A DNA stretch of 6,434 nt from Anaerolineaceae bacterium. GTDB lineage: Bacteria > Chloroflexota > Anaerolineae > Anaerolineales > Anaerolineaceae. The notes below the pieces were generated by a model, which saw only the letters and a list, made by a program, of their open reading frames with translations, was not told the origin of the DNA and made no database searches. Positions 1-5,693 of this stretch are shown piece after piece (the stretch's first letter is position 1; each line of letters opens with the position of its first letter). The stretch covers positions 1 to 6,434 of the forward strand of contig JACZIY010000571.1 of assembly GCA_014860845.1 (NCBI GenBank). Direction: 5' to 3'. A program made the translations under genes and the position numbers.

Positions 1-1
1 G

Positions 2-91
2 CATCTTCAGGAAGCATTGGAGATGATCGAATTGAAAGATTATCTGGGCGGGTTAAGTTCACTTGAGTTAGCTGAATTTTTATTCGCTTAA
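2..91 (+). CDS. C-terminal end of an unidentified protein (partial, 5' end outside window)
   Basis: An open frame enters from the left edge and ends at TAA (89-91), giving 29 residues that finish in LSSLELAEFLFA. The stretch is leucine-, glutamate- and alanine-rich and would form amphipathic helix. It contains no recognisable motif, so no function is proposed. It is converging on the regulator gene at 116-328, with only 24 bases between the two stop codons and no visible terminator hairpin there. The choice of frame rests on the other two forward frames: the first stops at 64-66, and this one reads as plausible protein to a stop just before the next gene. A chance open frame cannot be excluded from 90 bases. 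Confidence 0.5.
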   Translation, partial: HLQEALEMIELKDYLGGLSSLELAEFLFA

Positions 92-115
92 AGAACCCAA
101 TTCGTTTTCTGATCC

Positions 116-328
116 TCAATCTTCATCATCAATTTGGAATAAATCTTCAACCCGTTTTCCAAACACCCTGGCTATTTTGAGCGCTAAATAAGTCGAAGGG
201 ATGAAAATACCATTTTCAATGGTATTGATCGTCTTTCGGGTCACCCCTACCTTAACTGCCAGTTCTTCCTGAGTCCAATCATTAATTGCTCTTTGTACTT
301 TAAGGGTATTCTTAAAGTTTTTTTTCAC
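116..328 (-). CDS. Small XRE/Cro-CI family helix-turn-helix transcriptional regulator
   Basis: This 70-residue protein is almost entirely one HTH_3 domain, a cytoplasmic DNA-binding fold. It begins KVQRAINDWTQEELAVKVGV (residues 10-29); the HTH spans about residues 20-38 (Q20-E-E-L-A, then G28-V-T-R-K-T-I-N-T-I-E38), and ALKIARVFG with a C-terminal EDLFQ closes the domain. Length and acidic tail fit the compact regulators often found beside a small membrane protein. The start is GTG at 328-326, overlapping the TGA of the upstream gene (GTGA), so translation is probably coupled; the nearest Shine-Dalgarno-like GGAAAG is about 12 nt away and weak. There is no in-frame ATG nearby. By analogy with such pairs it probably represses its own operon through the repeats at 814-842. 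The family is clear; the target genes and inducer are not visible. Confidence 0.93.
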   Translation of the reverse strand: MKKNFKNTLKVQRAINDWTQEELAVKVGVTRKTINTIENGIFIPSTYLALKIARVFGKRVEDLFQIDDED

Positions 329-780
329 TTTGAAGCGCTACTTTCCAGGACAAAGAATCCAAGATTGTATCCACCCGCGCCGGCGACTATGGATGTCAGT
401 GCAGCATAAACAGGATCAACAGGAAAAAAGATGGAAAGTACACCAAATACACCAGTGAACAACGCAAGTATGATAAAACCTGTACGCCATGCTTTCATAC
501 GATTTAGATTTACCAACTCGTTATCCAAGGCTTGTTTTAATTCCATATCCTTATCAATCTTTTTTTGCAAAAAAGCCAATTTCATCACAAAAATTGCCTG
601 CAATAAAACTGAAATAATCAATAATGGCAAAGAAATCCATCGGATATCTCGGATAGGTATACCAGAAAACTTCAAAATCATTTCTGAAATTGATATGATT
701 AGAAATAACATTACTCCTATGATTTGCCATTTTAAAAATCGGATTCTCTTCAGGTCGAAAACTTCAATTTTATTACTCAT
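325..780 (-). CDS. Four-helix integral membrane protein of unknown function, paired with the XRE regulator
   Basis: The 151-residue protein has four predicted membrane segments, roughly at residues 17-37, 48-70, 99-119 and 122-145. A charged cytoplasmic loop (about 71-98, rich in Lys, Asp and Glu) lies between the second and third. The last segment has a glycine-rich face (IVAGAGGYNLGFF). No signal peptide cleavage site, catalytic motif or named domain is recognised. The ATG at 780-778 is preceded by AAAGGAAC, with AGGA about 8 nt upstream, supporting this start. It is the first gene of a two-gene operon: its TGA overlaps the GTG of the regulator. Such membrane-protein/XRE pairs are common in Firmicutes, Chloroflexota and archaea but mostly uncharacterised. 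It could be a sensor, a small stress protein or a partner that modulates the regulator; none of these can be shown here. Confidence 0.85.
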   Translation of the reverse strand: MSNKIEVFDLKRIRFLKWQIIGVMLFLIISISEMILKFSGIPIRDIRWISLPLLIISVLLQAIFVMKLAFLQKKIDKDMELKQALDNELVNLNRMKAWRTGFIILALFTGVFGVLSIFFPVDPVYAALTSIVAGAGGYNLGFFVLESSASK

Positions 781-813
781 TATCTGTTCCTTTGAAAGGT
801 GTTATAACTTCCT

Positions 814-849
814 CTATACATTTTATAACGTTTACTATACATAGTGTAA
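814..849 (-). promoter_or_regulatory. Promoter and direct-repeat operator for the membrane protein/regulator operon
   Basis: Read on the minus strand, TTACAC (849-844) and TATAAA (827-822) are separated by 16 nt and would start transcription about 30-35 nt before the ATG at 780. Two exact copies of ATGTATAG lie at 842-835 and 821-814. They start 21 bp apart, two helical turns, so they face the same side of the DNA. One copy sits between the -35 and -10 boxes and the other just past the -10, the right places for autorepression by the XRE protein. The sequences are seen directly; promoter activity and the binding protein are inferred. Confidence 0.5.
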
Positions 850-875
850 CCCATATTACTCTTTTATTCAATACC

Positions 876-889
876 AAAATTCGAATTTT
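876..889. repeat. 14-bp perfect palindrome in the 781-1072 spacer
   Basis: AAAATTCGAATTTT reads the same on both strands, with TTCGAA at its centre. It lies between the leftward promoter (814-849) and the rightward glycosidase gene. It could be an operator half-way between divergent transcription units, but AT-rich spacers produce such sequences by chance. Confidence 0.35.
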
Positions 890-954
890 CTGCTTTCCAT
901 GGATTAATTTCATCTATAATAAAAATAGGTATCGTTTCTATAATTTATCGGTCA

Positions 955-991
955 GGGTGTTTTACCGTACAGGTGCACGTCAAAAACACCC
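955..991. repeat. Inverted repeat / hairpin with a 9-bp perfect stem
   Basis: GGGTGTTTT (955-963) pairs perfectly with AAAACACCC (983-991) around a 19-nt loop that itself contains GTGCAC. No T-run follows on the plus strand, so it is not a classical intrinsic terminator. It stands out as the only GC-containing island in a very AT-rich spacer. It could be an operator, a structured leader element, or a leftover of a small mobile element; the sequence alone does not decide. Confidence 0.45.
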
Positions 992-993
992 GC

Positions 994-1021
994 TTGCCCC
1001 TCTCAATTTAGATAATATAAA
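994..1021 (+). promoter_or_regulatory. Candidate promoter for the GH127 gene
   Basis: TTGCCC (994-999) and TATAAA (1016-1021) are 16 nt apart and would start transcription near 1028, leaving a leader of about 45 nt. A second, perfect TATAAT occurs at 1035-1040 but has no good -35 box. The -35 box abuts the hairpin arm ending at 991, so a factor binding that hairpin would interfere with this promoter. Prediction by eye only. Confidence 0.35.
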
Positions 1022-1072
1022 AAAAGCAATTATTTATAATGTCTATACGCATTATGACAACTGGAGTTTTTC

Positions 1073-3049
1073 ATGCAGGAAATTTCTTTTTCAAAGGTAA
1101 AAATCCAGGATCTTTTTTGGTCAGATCGCCTGACCTTGAATTCCTCCCATGCTTTAATCCACCAGTGGCAACAATTGGTGAATTCAGGTTGCATCCAGAA
1201 TTTCCGCCTGGTAGCTGATAATTCGACGCCTGGATTCCGCAGAGGATGGTTTTTTGCAGATTCTGATGCCTACAAATGGCTGGAAGCTGCTATATGTGGC
1301 TATGCGCAAATTCTCAATTCAGAATTACTCACTATGATCAATAATTTCATCATCCTCATCCAATCTGCCCAGGAACCAGATGGATACCTGTATACATATA
1401 ACCAGCTCATCTTTCCCGAATCACGCTGGGAAAACCTGCAAATTGAACATGAACTCTATTGCCATGGACATTTAATCGAAGCTGCCGTCTCGCATTATGA
1501 GGTGTCCGGAGAAGAAAGCTTGCTTTCCACCGGCATTAAAGCAGCTAATCTGATTGTACAAACTTTCAAAGGAAAAGGACCACTCTTCACTCCTGGGCAT
1601 GAAGAAATTGAAATCGCGTTGCTGCGATTATATGAAGTCACTCACACTGAATCATATCTCAATCTGGCACAACAATTTCTTCACCAGCGTGGCGGGTGTA
1701 AACCACTGGCATTCAGTCTGCATATGCTGGGTGAAAATAACCGGGTAAATCAGCGGACCAGTATTTACCACCAGAAGCAAGACCGGTACGACCTGGATCA
1801 TCCCAACGCTACCCTGCCAACTATACTACCTCCACCTAATAAGATTCCTCCTATTAAATCTGCCAAATGGCGCTTTATACTGAGCGGATTGAACGGCAAG
1901 TATTTCCAACAAGATCGTCCACTGGCAAAACAATCCATCCCGGTTGGACACGCAGTTCGCTTTGTCTATCTACAAGCGGCAGCAGCAAAATCCTTGCGAT
2001 TCAGCAGCAATGATCACAATCGAAATCAGATGGAAAAACGCTGGGATCGCATGGTCACCCTACGTATGGCTGTCACAGGCGGTATCGGTTCCTTACCCTT
2101 CAGCGAAGGATTTGGTCGGGACTATGAACTTGACCCAAAAATTATGTATGCCGAAACCTGTGCAGCATTGGGCTCGATGTTCTGGAACTGGGAGATGACC
2201 CTGTTCACTGAAGATGCTCGTTACGCCGATCTGTTCGAGTGGCAATTGTACAACGCTTCTCTCGTTGGGATGGGACAAGCGGGTAATTGTTATCTCTACA
2301 ACAACCCCCTGCAAAGTGAGCTTGGTATGCAACGCCAACCCTGGTTTGAAATTCCCTGCTGCCCGTCCAATCTCTCCCGTACCTGGGCAAAGCTGGGTGG
2401 TTATGTCGCCAGTCAAGAAACCGGGCAAATTTGGATTCACCAACTGATCGGCGTATCCATACCGATTCCTTGGGAAACACCGCTACAGTTGCAATCTCAA
2501 AGCCAACTCCCCTGGCAGGGAGAATACCAGCTAACCATACAAACAAAGCAATCCCAACCTTTTAAACTCTACTTGCGTATTCCATCCTGGGTTGGGGATG
2601 TAAGGCTCTTCCTTAATAAAGAACTTATACAGGCAAACTTCCACAGAATTAATCTTAAAGAAAAAACTGCCCAGGGATATGATCCACGTAAAGCACAATA
2701 CATCCATATTGATCGAGTCTGGAAAGATGGTGATGAGATTTCCTTGCAAATGGATATGCCCATCCAGGTTCATAGCGTACACCCCAGAGTAAAAAGCTGC
2801 TCGGGAAAAGCAGCTTTATCTCGTGGTCCAATTGTCTATTGTCTGGAAGGCCTCGACAATCCTGAAGTGGATCTGGAGACAGTCACACCGGATTTAGGGA
2901 GTCTGGTCGCGACTTATAATCCCAATCTCCTGGGTGGAGTCATGACCATTAAGGGGAAAACGATAGAAGGGAAAAGTCTTATCTTTATCCCTTATGCGTG
3001 GTGGGCAAATCGCGAACTCAGCCCGATGACTGTTTTTTTCAATAAATAA
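1073..3049 (+). CDS. Glycoside hydrolase family 127 (DUF1680), beta-L-arabinofuranosidase-like
   Basis: The 658-residue protein matches the GH127 family in length and layout: an N-terminal (alpha/alpha)6 barrel followed by beta-sandwich domains. The type enzyme, Bifidobacterium longum HypBA1, removes beta-L-arabinofuranose using a zinc-bound cysteine nucleophile. Here the family signatures are present: FADSDAYKWLEAA (61-73), IEHELYCHGHLIEAA (124-138), TGGIGSLPFSEGFGRDYEL (335-353) with E345 as presumed acid/base, YAETCA (359-364) giving zinc ligands E361 and C363, and IPCCPSN (427-433) giving C429 (nucleophile) and C430. The C-terminal ALSRGPIVYCLEG and YAWWANRELSPM are typical too. There is no signal peptide, so it should be cytoplasmic. 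Compared with HypBA1 there is a longer, proline-rich segment at about 205-280. The start ATG at 1073 has GGAG (1063-1066) 6 nt upstream. It stands alone, with no transporter beside it. Family assignment is strong; the sugar is not certain, since GH127 also contains other activities. Confidence 0.93.
   Translation: MQEISFSKVKIQDLFWSDRLTLNSSHALIHQWQQLVNSGCIQNFRLVADNSTPGFRRGWFFADSDAYKWLEAAICGYAQILNSELLTMINNFIILIQSAQEPDGYLYTYNQLIFPESRWENLQIEHELYCHGHLIEAAVSHYEVSGEESLLSTGIKAANLIVQTFKGKGPLFTPGHEEIEIALLRLYEVTHTESYLNLAQQFLHQRGGCKPLAFSLHMLGENNRVNQRTSIYHQKQDRYDLDHPNATLPTILPPPNKIPPIKSAKWRFILSGLNGKYFQQDRPLAKQSIPVGHAVRFVYLQAAAAKSLRFSSNDHNRNQMEKRWDRMVTLRMAVTGGIGSLPFSEGFGRDYELDPKIMYAETCAALGSMFWNWEMTLFTEDARYADLFEWQLYNASLVGMGQAGNCYLYNNPLQSELGMQRQPWFEIPCCPSNLSRTWAKLGGYVASQETGQIWIHQLIGVSIPIPWETPLQLQSQSQLPWQGEYQLTIQTKQSQPFKLYLRIPSWVGDVRLFLNKELIQANFHRINLKEKTAQGYDPRKAQYIHIDRVWKDGDEISLQMDMPIQVHSVHPRVKSCSGKAALSRGPIVYCLEGLDNPEVDLETVTPDLGSLVATYNPNLLGGVMTIKGKTIEGKSLIFIPYAWWANRELSPMTVFFNK
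2793..2817 (-). terminator. Possible intrinsic terminator for the leftward corrinoid gene, inside the GH127 coding region
   Basis: AAAGCTGCT (2793-2801) and AGCAGCTTT (2809-2817) form a perfect 9-bp stem with a 7-nt loop. Read leftward, the stem runs straight into five T residues (complement of the A-run 2791-2795), which is the layout of a Rho-independent terminator on the minus strand. Read rightward there are only three Ts before A. It lies about 240 nt past the stop of the corrinoid gene, the only leftward gene upstream of it. The stem has modest GC content, and it must also encode protein on the plus strand, so this is a prediction. Confidence 0.35.
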
Positions 3050-3053
3050 TTTT

Positions 3054-3692
3054 TTATGCAGCTAATAAACTTTTGGCTTTAGCAACTGCACGGCTGGCGT
3101 CTTCAGCAAATCCATCTGCGCCAATCTGATCGGCATAATTTTGTGTAACCGGAGCGCCACCGATCATCACTTTCACCTTGTCACGTAAGCCAGCTTCTTT
3201 CAAAGCTTCAATCGTATTTTTCATATTGGGCATGGTAGTGGTCAACAAAGCTGACATGGCAATGATCTGCGCGCCTTTTTCACGCACCGCCTGAATGAAA
3301 CGTTCTGGCGAGACATCGGTACCCAGGTCGATCACTTCAAAAGCTGCCCCTTCCAGCATCATGGCAACTAAATTTTTACCAATATCATGCAAATCGCCTT
3401 TGACTGTCCCAATGGCAACTTTCCCGGATGATTGAACATCTGCTTCTGCTAGATAAGGTTTCAATATCTCCAGACCCTTTTGCATGGCACGCGCAGCAAT
3501 CAGCATTTCAGGGACGAAGTATTCCCCTTCTTCAAATAGCCGTCCGACCTCGCCCATGGCTGCAATCATGCCCTTGTTGAGGATATCCGCCGGACCCATA
3601 CCAGCATCCAGTGCTTTCTGCACTTCTGCCACAACTAAATTTGCATTTCCATCCAGAATACCTTCAAAAATTTTTTCTAAACCAGCTTCCAT
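3054..3692 (-). CDS. Corrinoid (cobalamin-binding) methyl-carrier protein, MtbC/MttC/MtgC type
   Basis: This 212-residue cytoplasmic protein carries a methyl group on its bound corrinoid between a substrate methyltransferase and a second methyltransferase. An N-terminal four-helix cap domain (about 1-85, with GEVGRLFEEGEYFVPEML at 48-65) precedes a Rossmann-like B12-binding domain (about 88-212). The B12 motifs are complete: GDLHDIG (99-105) with H102 as lower axial cobalt ligand, SALLTTTM (147-154), and the nucleotide-tail glycines GG at 178-179. Length is normal for the family. The ATG at 3692-3690 has GGAGG (3703-3699) 6 nt upstream. It is divergent from the corrinoid activator, its likely redox partner, across a 156-nt spacer. 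It converges on the glycosidase with 4 nt between stops. Which substrate family it serves (methylamine, betaine, methoxy compound) cannot be told without the methyltransferase, which is not in the window. Methionine synthase is excluded by size. Confidence 0.94.
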   Translation of the reverse strand: MEAGLEKIFEGILDGNANLVVAEVQKALDAGMGPADILNKGMIAAMGEVGRLFEEGEYFVPEMLIAARAMQKGLEILKPYLAEADVQSSGKVAIGTVKGDLHDIGKNLVAMMLEGAAFEVIDLGTDVSPERFIQAVREKGAQIIAMSALLTTTMPNMKNTIEALKEAGLRDKVKVMIGGAPVTQNYADQIGADGFAEDASRAVAKAKSLLAA

Positions 3693-3754
3693 TCAAAACC
3701 TCCAGAAATTTTTGGGATAAAACATGATAAATCGGATAATTATTTATGAGGGAA

Positions 3755-3772
3755 TTTTCCTATCGAGGAAAA
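3755..3772. repeat. Small inverted repeat in the leader of the corrinoid gene
   Basis: TTTTCC (3755-3760) and GGAAAA (3767-3772) form a 6-bp stem around a 6-nt loop, TATCGA. It would lie in the 5' untranslated region of the corrinoid gene if transcription starts near 3781. It may be an operator or an mRNA-stabilising stem, or chance. Confidence 0.25.
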
Positions 3773-3787
3773 CAAAAAGACTGTATT

Positions 3788-3795
3788 ATTATAAT
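3788..3795. promoter_or_regulatory. Symmetric -10 element ATTATAAT between the divergent corrinoid and activator genes
   Basis: ATTATAAT is palindromic and supplies a consensus TATAAT on each strand (3790-3795 plus, 3793-3788 minus). On the minus strand TTAACA (3818-3813) lies 19 nt upstream, a long spacing. On the plus strand no good -35 box is seen. A rightward start near 3802 and a leftward start near 3781 would suit both genes. Promoter use is inferred and could be wrong for either direction. Confidence 0.3.
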
Positions 3796-3824
3796 CGATA
3801 TTCATCAAACTATGTTAAAATGAT

Positions 3825-3836
3825 GACAACGTTGTC
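3825..3836. promoter_or_regulatory. 12-bp perfect palindrome GACAACGTTGTC, LacI-family-like operator
   Basis: The palindrome has the central CG and AACGTT core typical of operators bound by LacI-family repressors (compare the PurR core). It lies between the divergent corrinoid gene and activator, about 13 nt before the proposed start of the activator reading frame, so a bound protein could block rightward transcription. It could also affect the leftward promoter. The palindrome is seen directly; the protein family is inferred from the core, and no LacI gene is in the window. Confidence 0.5.
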
Positions 3837-3848
3837 TTAAATAAGAAC

Positions 3849-5693
3849 ATAAATCACACCTCTTCTCAATTTACCATTGATTTTGAACCTGTCGGAAAAC
3901 GTGTTCTATCCCACCCCGGCGAAACCCTGGCAGATTGTGCTTTACGCGCCGGGATAGACCTGATCACCTCGTGTAATGGCCTTGGGGTCTGCACATCCTG
4001 CAAGGTCGAAGTGATGGAAGGTACAGTATCTGCTCCTACAACCAATGAACAGGCTCGACTGAGTAAGTTAATGCACAATGCCAAATTGCGGCTTGCCTGT
4101 CAGGCTTTCCCACAAAGCGATATCAGAATTTTTATACCAGCTGGTTCCCTTACCCAGGGACAACAATTGCAAGTGGATGGACATTATCACCCAACCGATC
4201 TGAATACACCTTTCATGACGAAAACCATCGAAATTCCACCTCCCTCTTTGGAGGATCTGCGTGGTGATTGGGAACGATTGCAGGATACTTATCTCAACTT
4301 AGTGAATATTCCCTTACAGGCTTCGTTAACCATTCTCAAAGAAATTCCAGAGCAGATTCGATTGCTTAACTGGACGGTCAAATTAGTTGTTCGCGATTTT
4401 GGCATGCATCATGAACTCGTCTCCCTGCTGCCAGAGGATGCCACCTATTATGGCATCGCATTCGACATTGGTTCGACAAAAATCGCTGCCTTCCTGATCA
4501 ATCTGGAAAGTGGCGAAATGATCGACCAGACCGGTTTTATGAATCCGCAAATTGCTGTGGGAGAGGATATTATCAACCGTCTCAGCCATGCCATGCACAC
4601 CCCAGATAAAGCCAAAAAACTACAGGATATGCTGGTAGATCGGATCATTCAGTATCTCCAGGAGATATCCCGTAAGTTCAAACTCGAACCCGCCCAGATT
4701 GTGGATATGGTTGTGGTCGGAAATACAGCCATTCACCACCTGTTCTGTGGACTGCCTGTCAAATCACTGGGAGAAGCGCCCTACGTGCCTGCCATCCAAC
4801 ATAGTTTGAGTTTCCCCGCCATTCACCATGGGATTCATATCGCACCAGGAGCACAAATCTATCTTCCGCCCAACATCGCTGGCTATGTGGGAGCGGATCA
4901 TACCGCAGCTGTTCTGGCAACCCGTATTCAGGAAAGTGAAAAGACAATCTGCCTGATCGACATTGGCACCAATACTGAAATCAGTCTGATCCATAGAGGA
5001 AAAATCCATTCCTGTTCCTGCGCCTCAGGTCCAGCTTTTGAAGGCGCTCACATTCAGGATGGTATGCGTGCTGCCCCAGGCGCGATCGATCAGGTGAAGA
5101 TCGAAAACGGTCAGATCGAACTTTCCACCATCGGACAGAAACCCGCCAGTGGTATATGTGGATCCGGCATCCTCTCCGTGATGGCGGAAATGCGTCGAAA
5201 CCACATCATCGATCACCGTGGGGTTTTCAATCTTGAGCATCCGCTGGTGGATTCAGAACAAAAATTATTGATTTTGAATAAAAATGAGAACGGTCAGTTG
5301 ATTAAAATCACACGCAAGGATGTAAATGAAGTCCAGCTGGCAAAAGGTGCTATTCGCAGTGGAATTGAAATCCTGTGCCAGAAAGCAGGCATTGAGCCAG
5401 ATCAAATTGATCATCTCCTCATTGCCGGCGCTTTTGGTAACTATCTCGATCTGGGCAGTGCCATTGAGATTGGCATGTTCCCGGATGTGCCCCTGGAGCG
5501 TTACACGCAGATTGGTAATGCTGCTGGTGCTGGTGCTCGTATGTTGTTGGTTAACCACGCCCAGCGTAATTTGGCAGAACGCATTGGCAAAGAAATACAT
5601 TACATAGAATTAACCGCCGAAACTACCTTTAATGACACCTATGTCAGAGCTCTTTACATGGAAAAGAATGGCAACCTCAAGCAGCTCCTTTAA
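3849..5693 (+). CDS. Reductive activator of corrinoid proteins (RACE/RamA type, ferredoxin + DUF4445)
   Basis: This protein restores inactive Co(II) corrinoid to Co(I), using electrons from its Fe-S cluster and ATP. Numbering from the codon at 3849 (614 residues), an N-terminal [2Fe-2S] ferredoxin domain has C42-x5-C48-x2-C51 and C84 (CNGLGVCTSCKV, then LACQAFP). A linker domain follows, then an ASKHA-type ATPase region: FDIGSTKIAAF (205-215), IDIGTNTEISL (370-380), CASGPAFEGAHIQDGMRAAPG (391-411), GICGSGI (435-441) and IAGAFGNYLDL (525-535). All are hallmark RACE motifs and total length is normal. The start is the oddity. The frame is open from 3795, but the first ATG/GTG/TTG is GTG at 4011, after three of the four cluster cysteines. 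I place the start at ATA 3849 because it gives the expected leader length (FTIDFEPVGKRV begins at residue 8). An ATT at 3876 or a sequence error is equally possible. No good ribosome binding site is seen. It is divergent from the corrinoid gene and overlaps the DUF1638 gene. Confidence 0.9.
   Translation: MNHTSSQFTIDFEPVGKRVLSHPGETLADCALRAGIDLITSCNGLGVCTSCKVEVMEGTVSAPTTNEQARLSKLMHNAKLRLACQAFPQSDIRIFIPAGSLTQGQQLQVDGHYHPTDLNTPFMTKTIEIPPPSLEDLRGDWERLQDTYLNLVNIPLQASLTILKEIPEQIRLLNWTVKLVVRDFGMHHELVSLLPEDATYYGIAFDIGSTKIAAFLINLESGEMIDQTGFMNPQIAVGEDIINRLSHAMHTPDKAKKLQDMLVDRIIQYLQEISRKFKLEPAQIVDMVVVGNTAIHHLFCGLPVKSLGEAPYVPAIQHSLSFPAIHHGIHIAPGAQIYLPPNIAGYVGADHTAAVLATRIQESEKTICLIDIGTNTEISLIHRGKIHSCSCASGPAFEGAHIQDGMRAAPGAIDQVKIENGQIELSTIGQKPASGICGSGILSVMAEMRRNHIIDHRGVFNLEHPLVDSEQKLLILNKNENGQLIKITRKDVNEVQLAKGAIRSGIEILCQKAGIEPDQIDHLLIAGAFGNYLDLGSAIEIGMFPDVPLERYTQIGNAAGAGARMLLVNHAQRNLAERIGKEIHYIELTAETTFNDTYVRALYMEKNGNLKQLL

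Noticed and set aside
431..844. Rightward 137-residue open frame opposite the membrane protein gene
   Set aside because: It is the antisense shadow of a gene with clear membrane segments and a good ribosome binding site; the peptide itself has no recognisable features.
792..1100. Rightward 102-residue open frame crossing the spacer and the start of the glycosidase
   Set aside because: Composition is that of translated AT-rich noncoding DNA (many Ile, Phe, Tyr, Asn). It has no domain and overlaps both the operon promoter region and the start of the well-supported GH127 gene.
2093..2546. Leftward open frames inside the GH127 gene
   Set aside because: They lie opposite the most conserved catalytic part of GH127 (GGIGS, ETCA, CCPSN), so the plus strand is clearly the coding one.
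3820..3840. ATG ATG at 3820-3825 as the start of the corrinoid activator
   Set aside because: They are in a different frame and run into TAA at 3838-3840 after six codons. They could only serve the activator if a frameshift or sequence error were present.
3693..3848. Cobalamin riboswitch in the spacer of the corrinoid gene
   Set aside because: The spacer is too short, AT-rich and lacks a recognisable B12 box or the multi-stem architecture; only simple dyads are seen.
5632..5667. Earlier ATG starts (5632 and 5641) for the DUF1638 gene
   Set aside because: Neither has a Shine-Dalgarno sequence, and both add residues outside the conserved domain; ATG 5668 has GGAAAAGA just before it.
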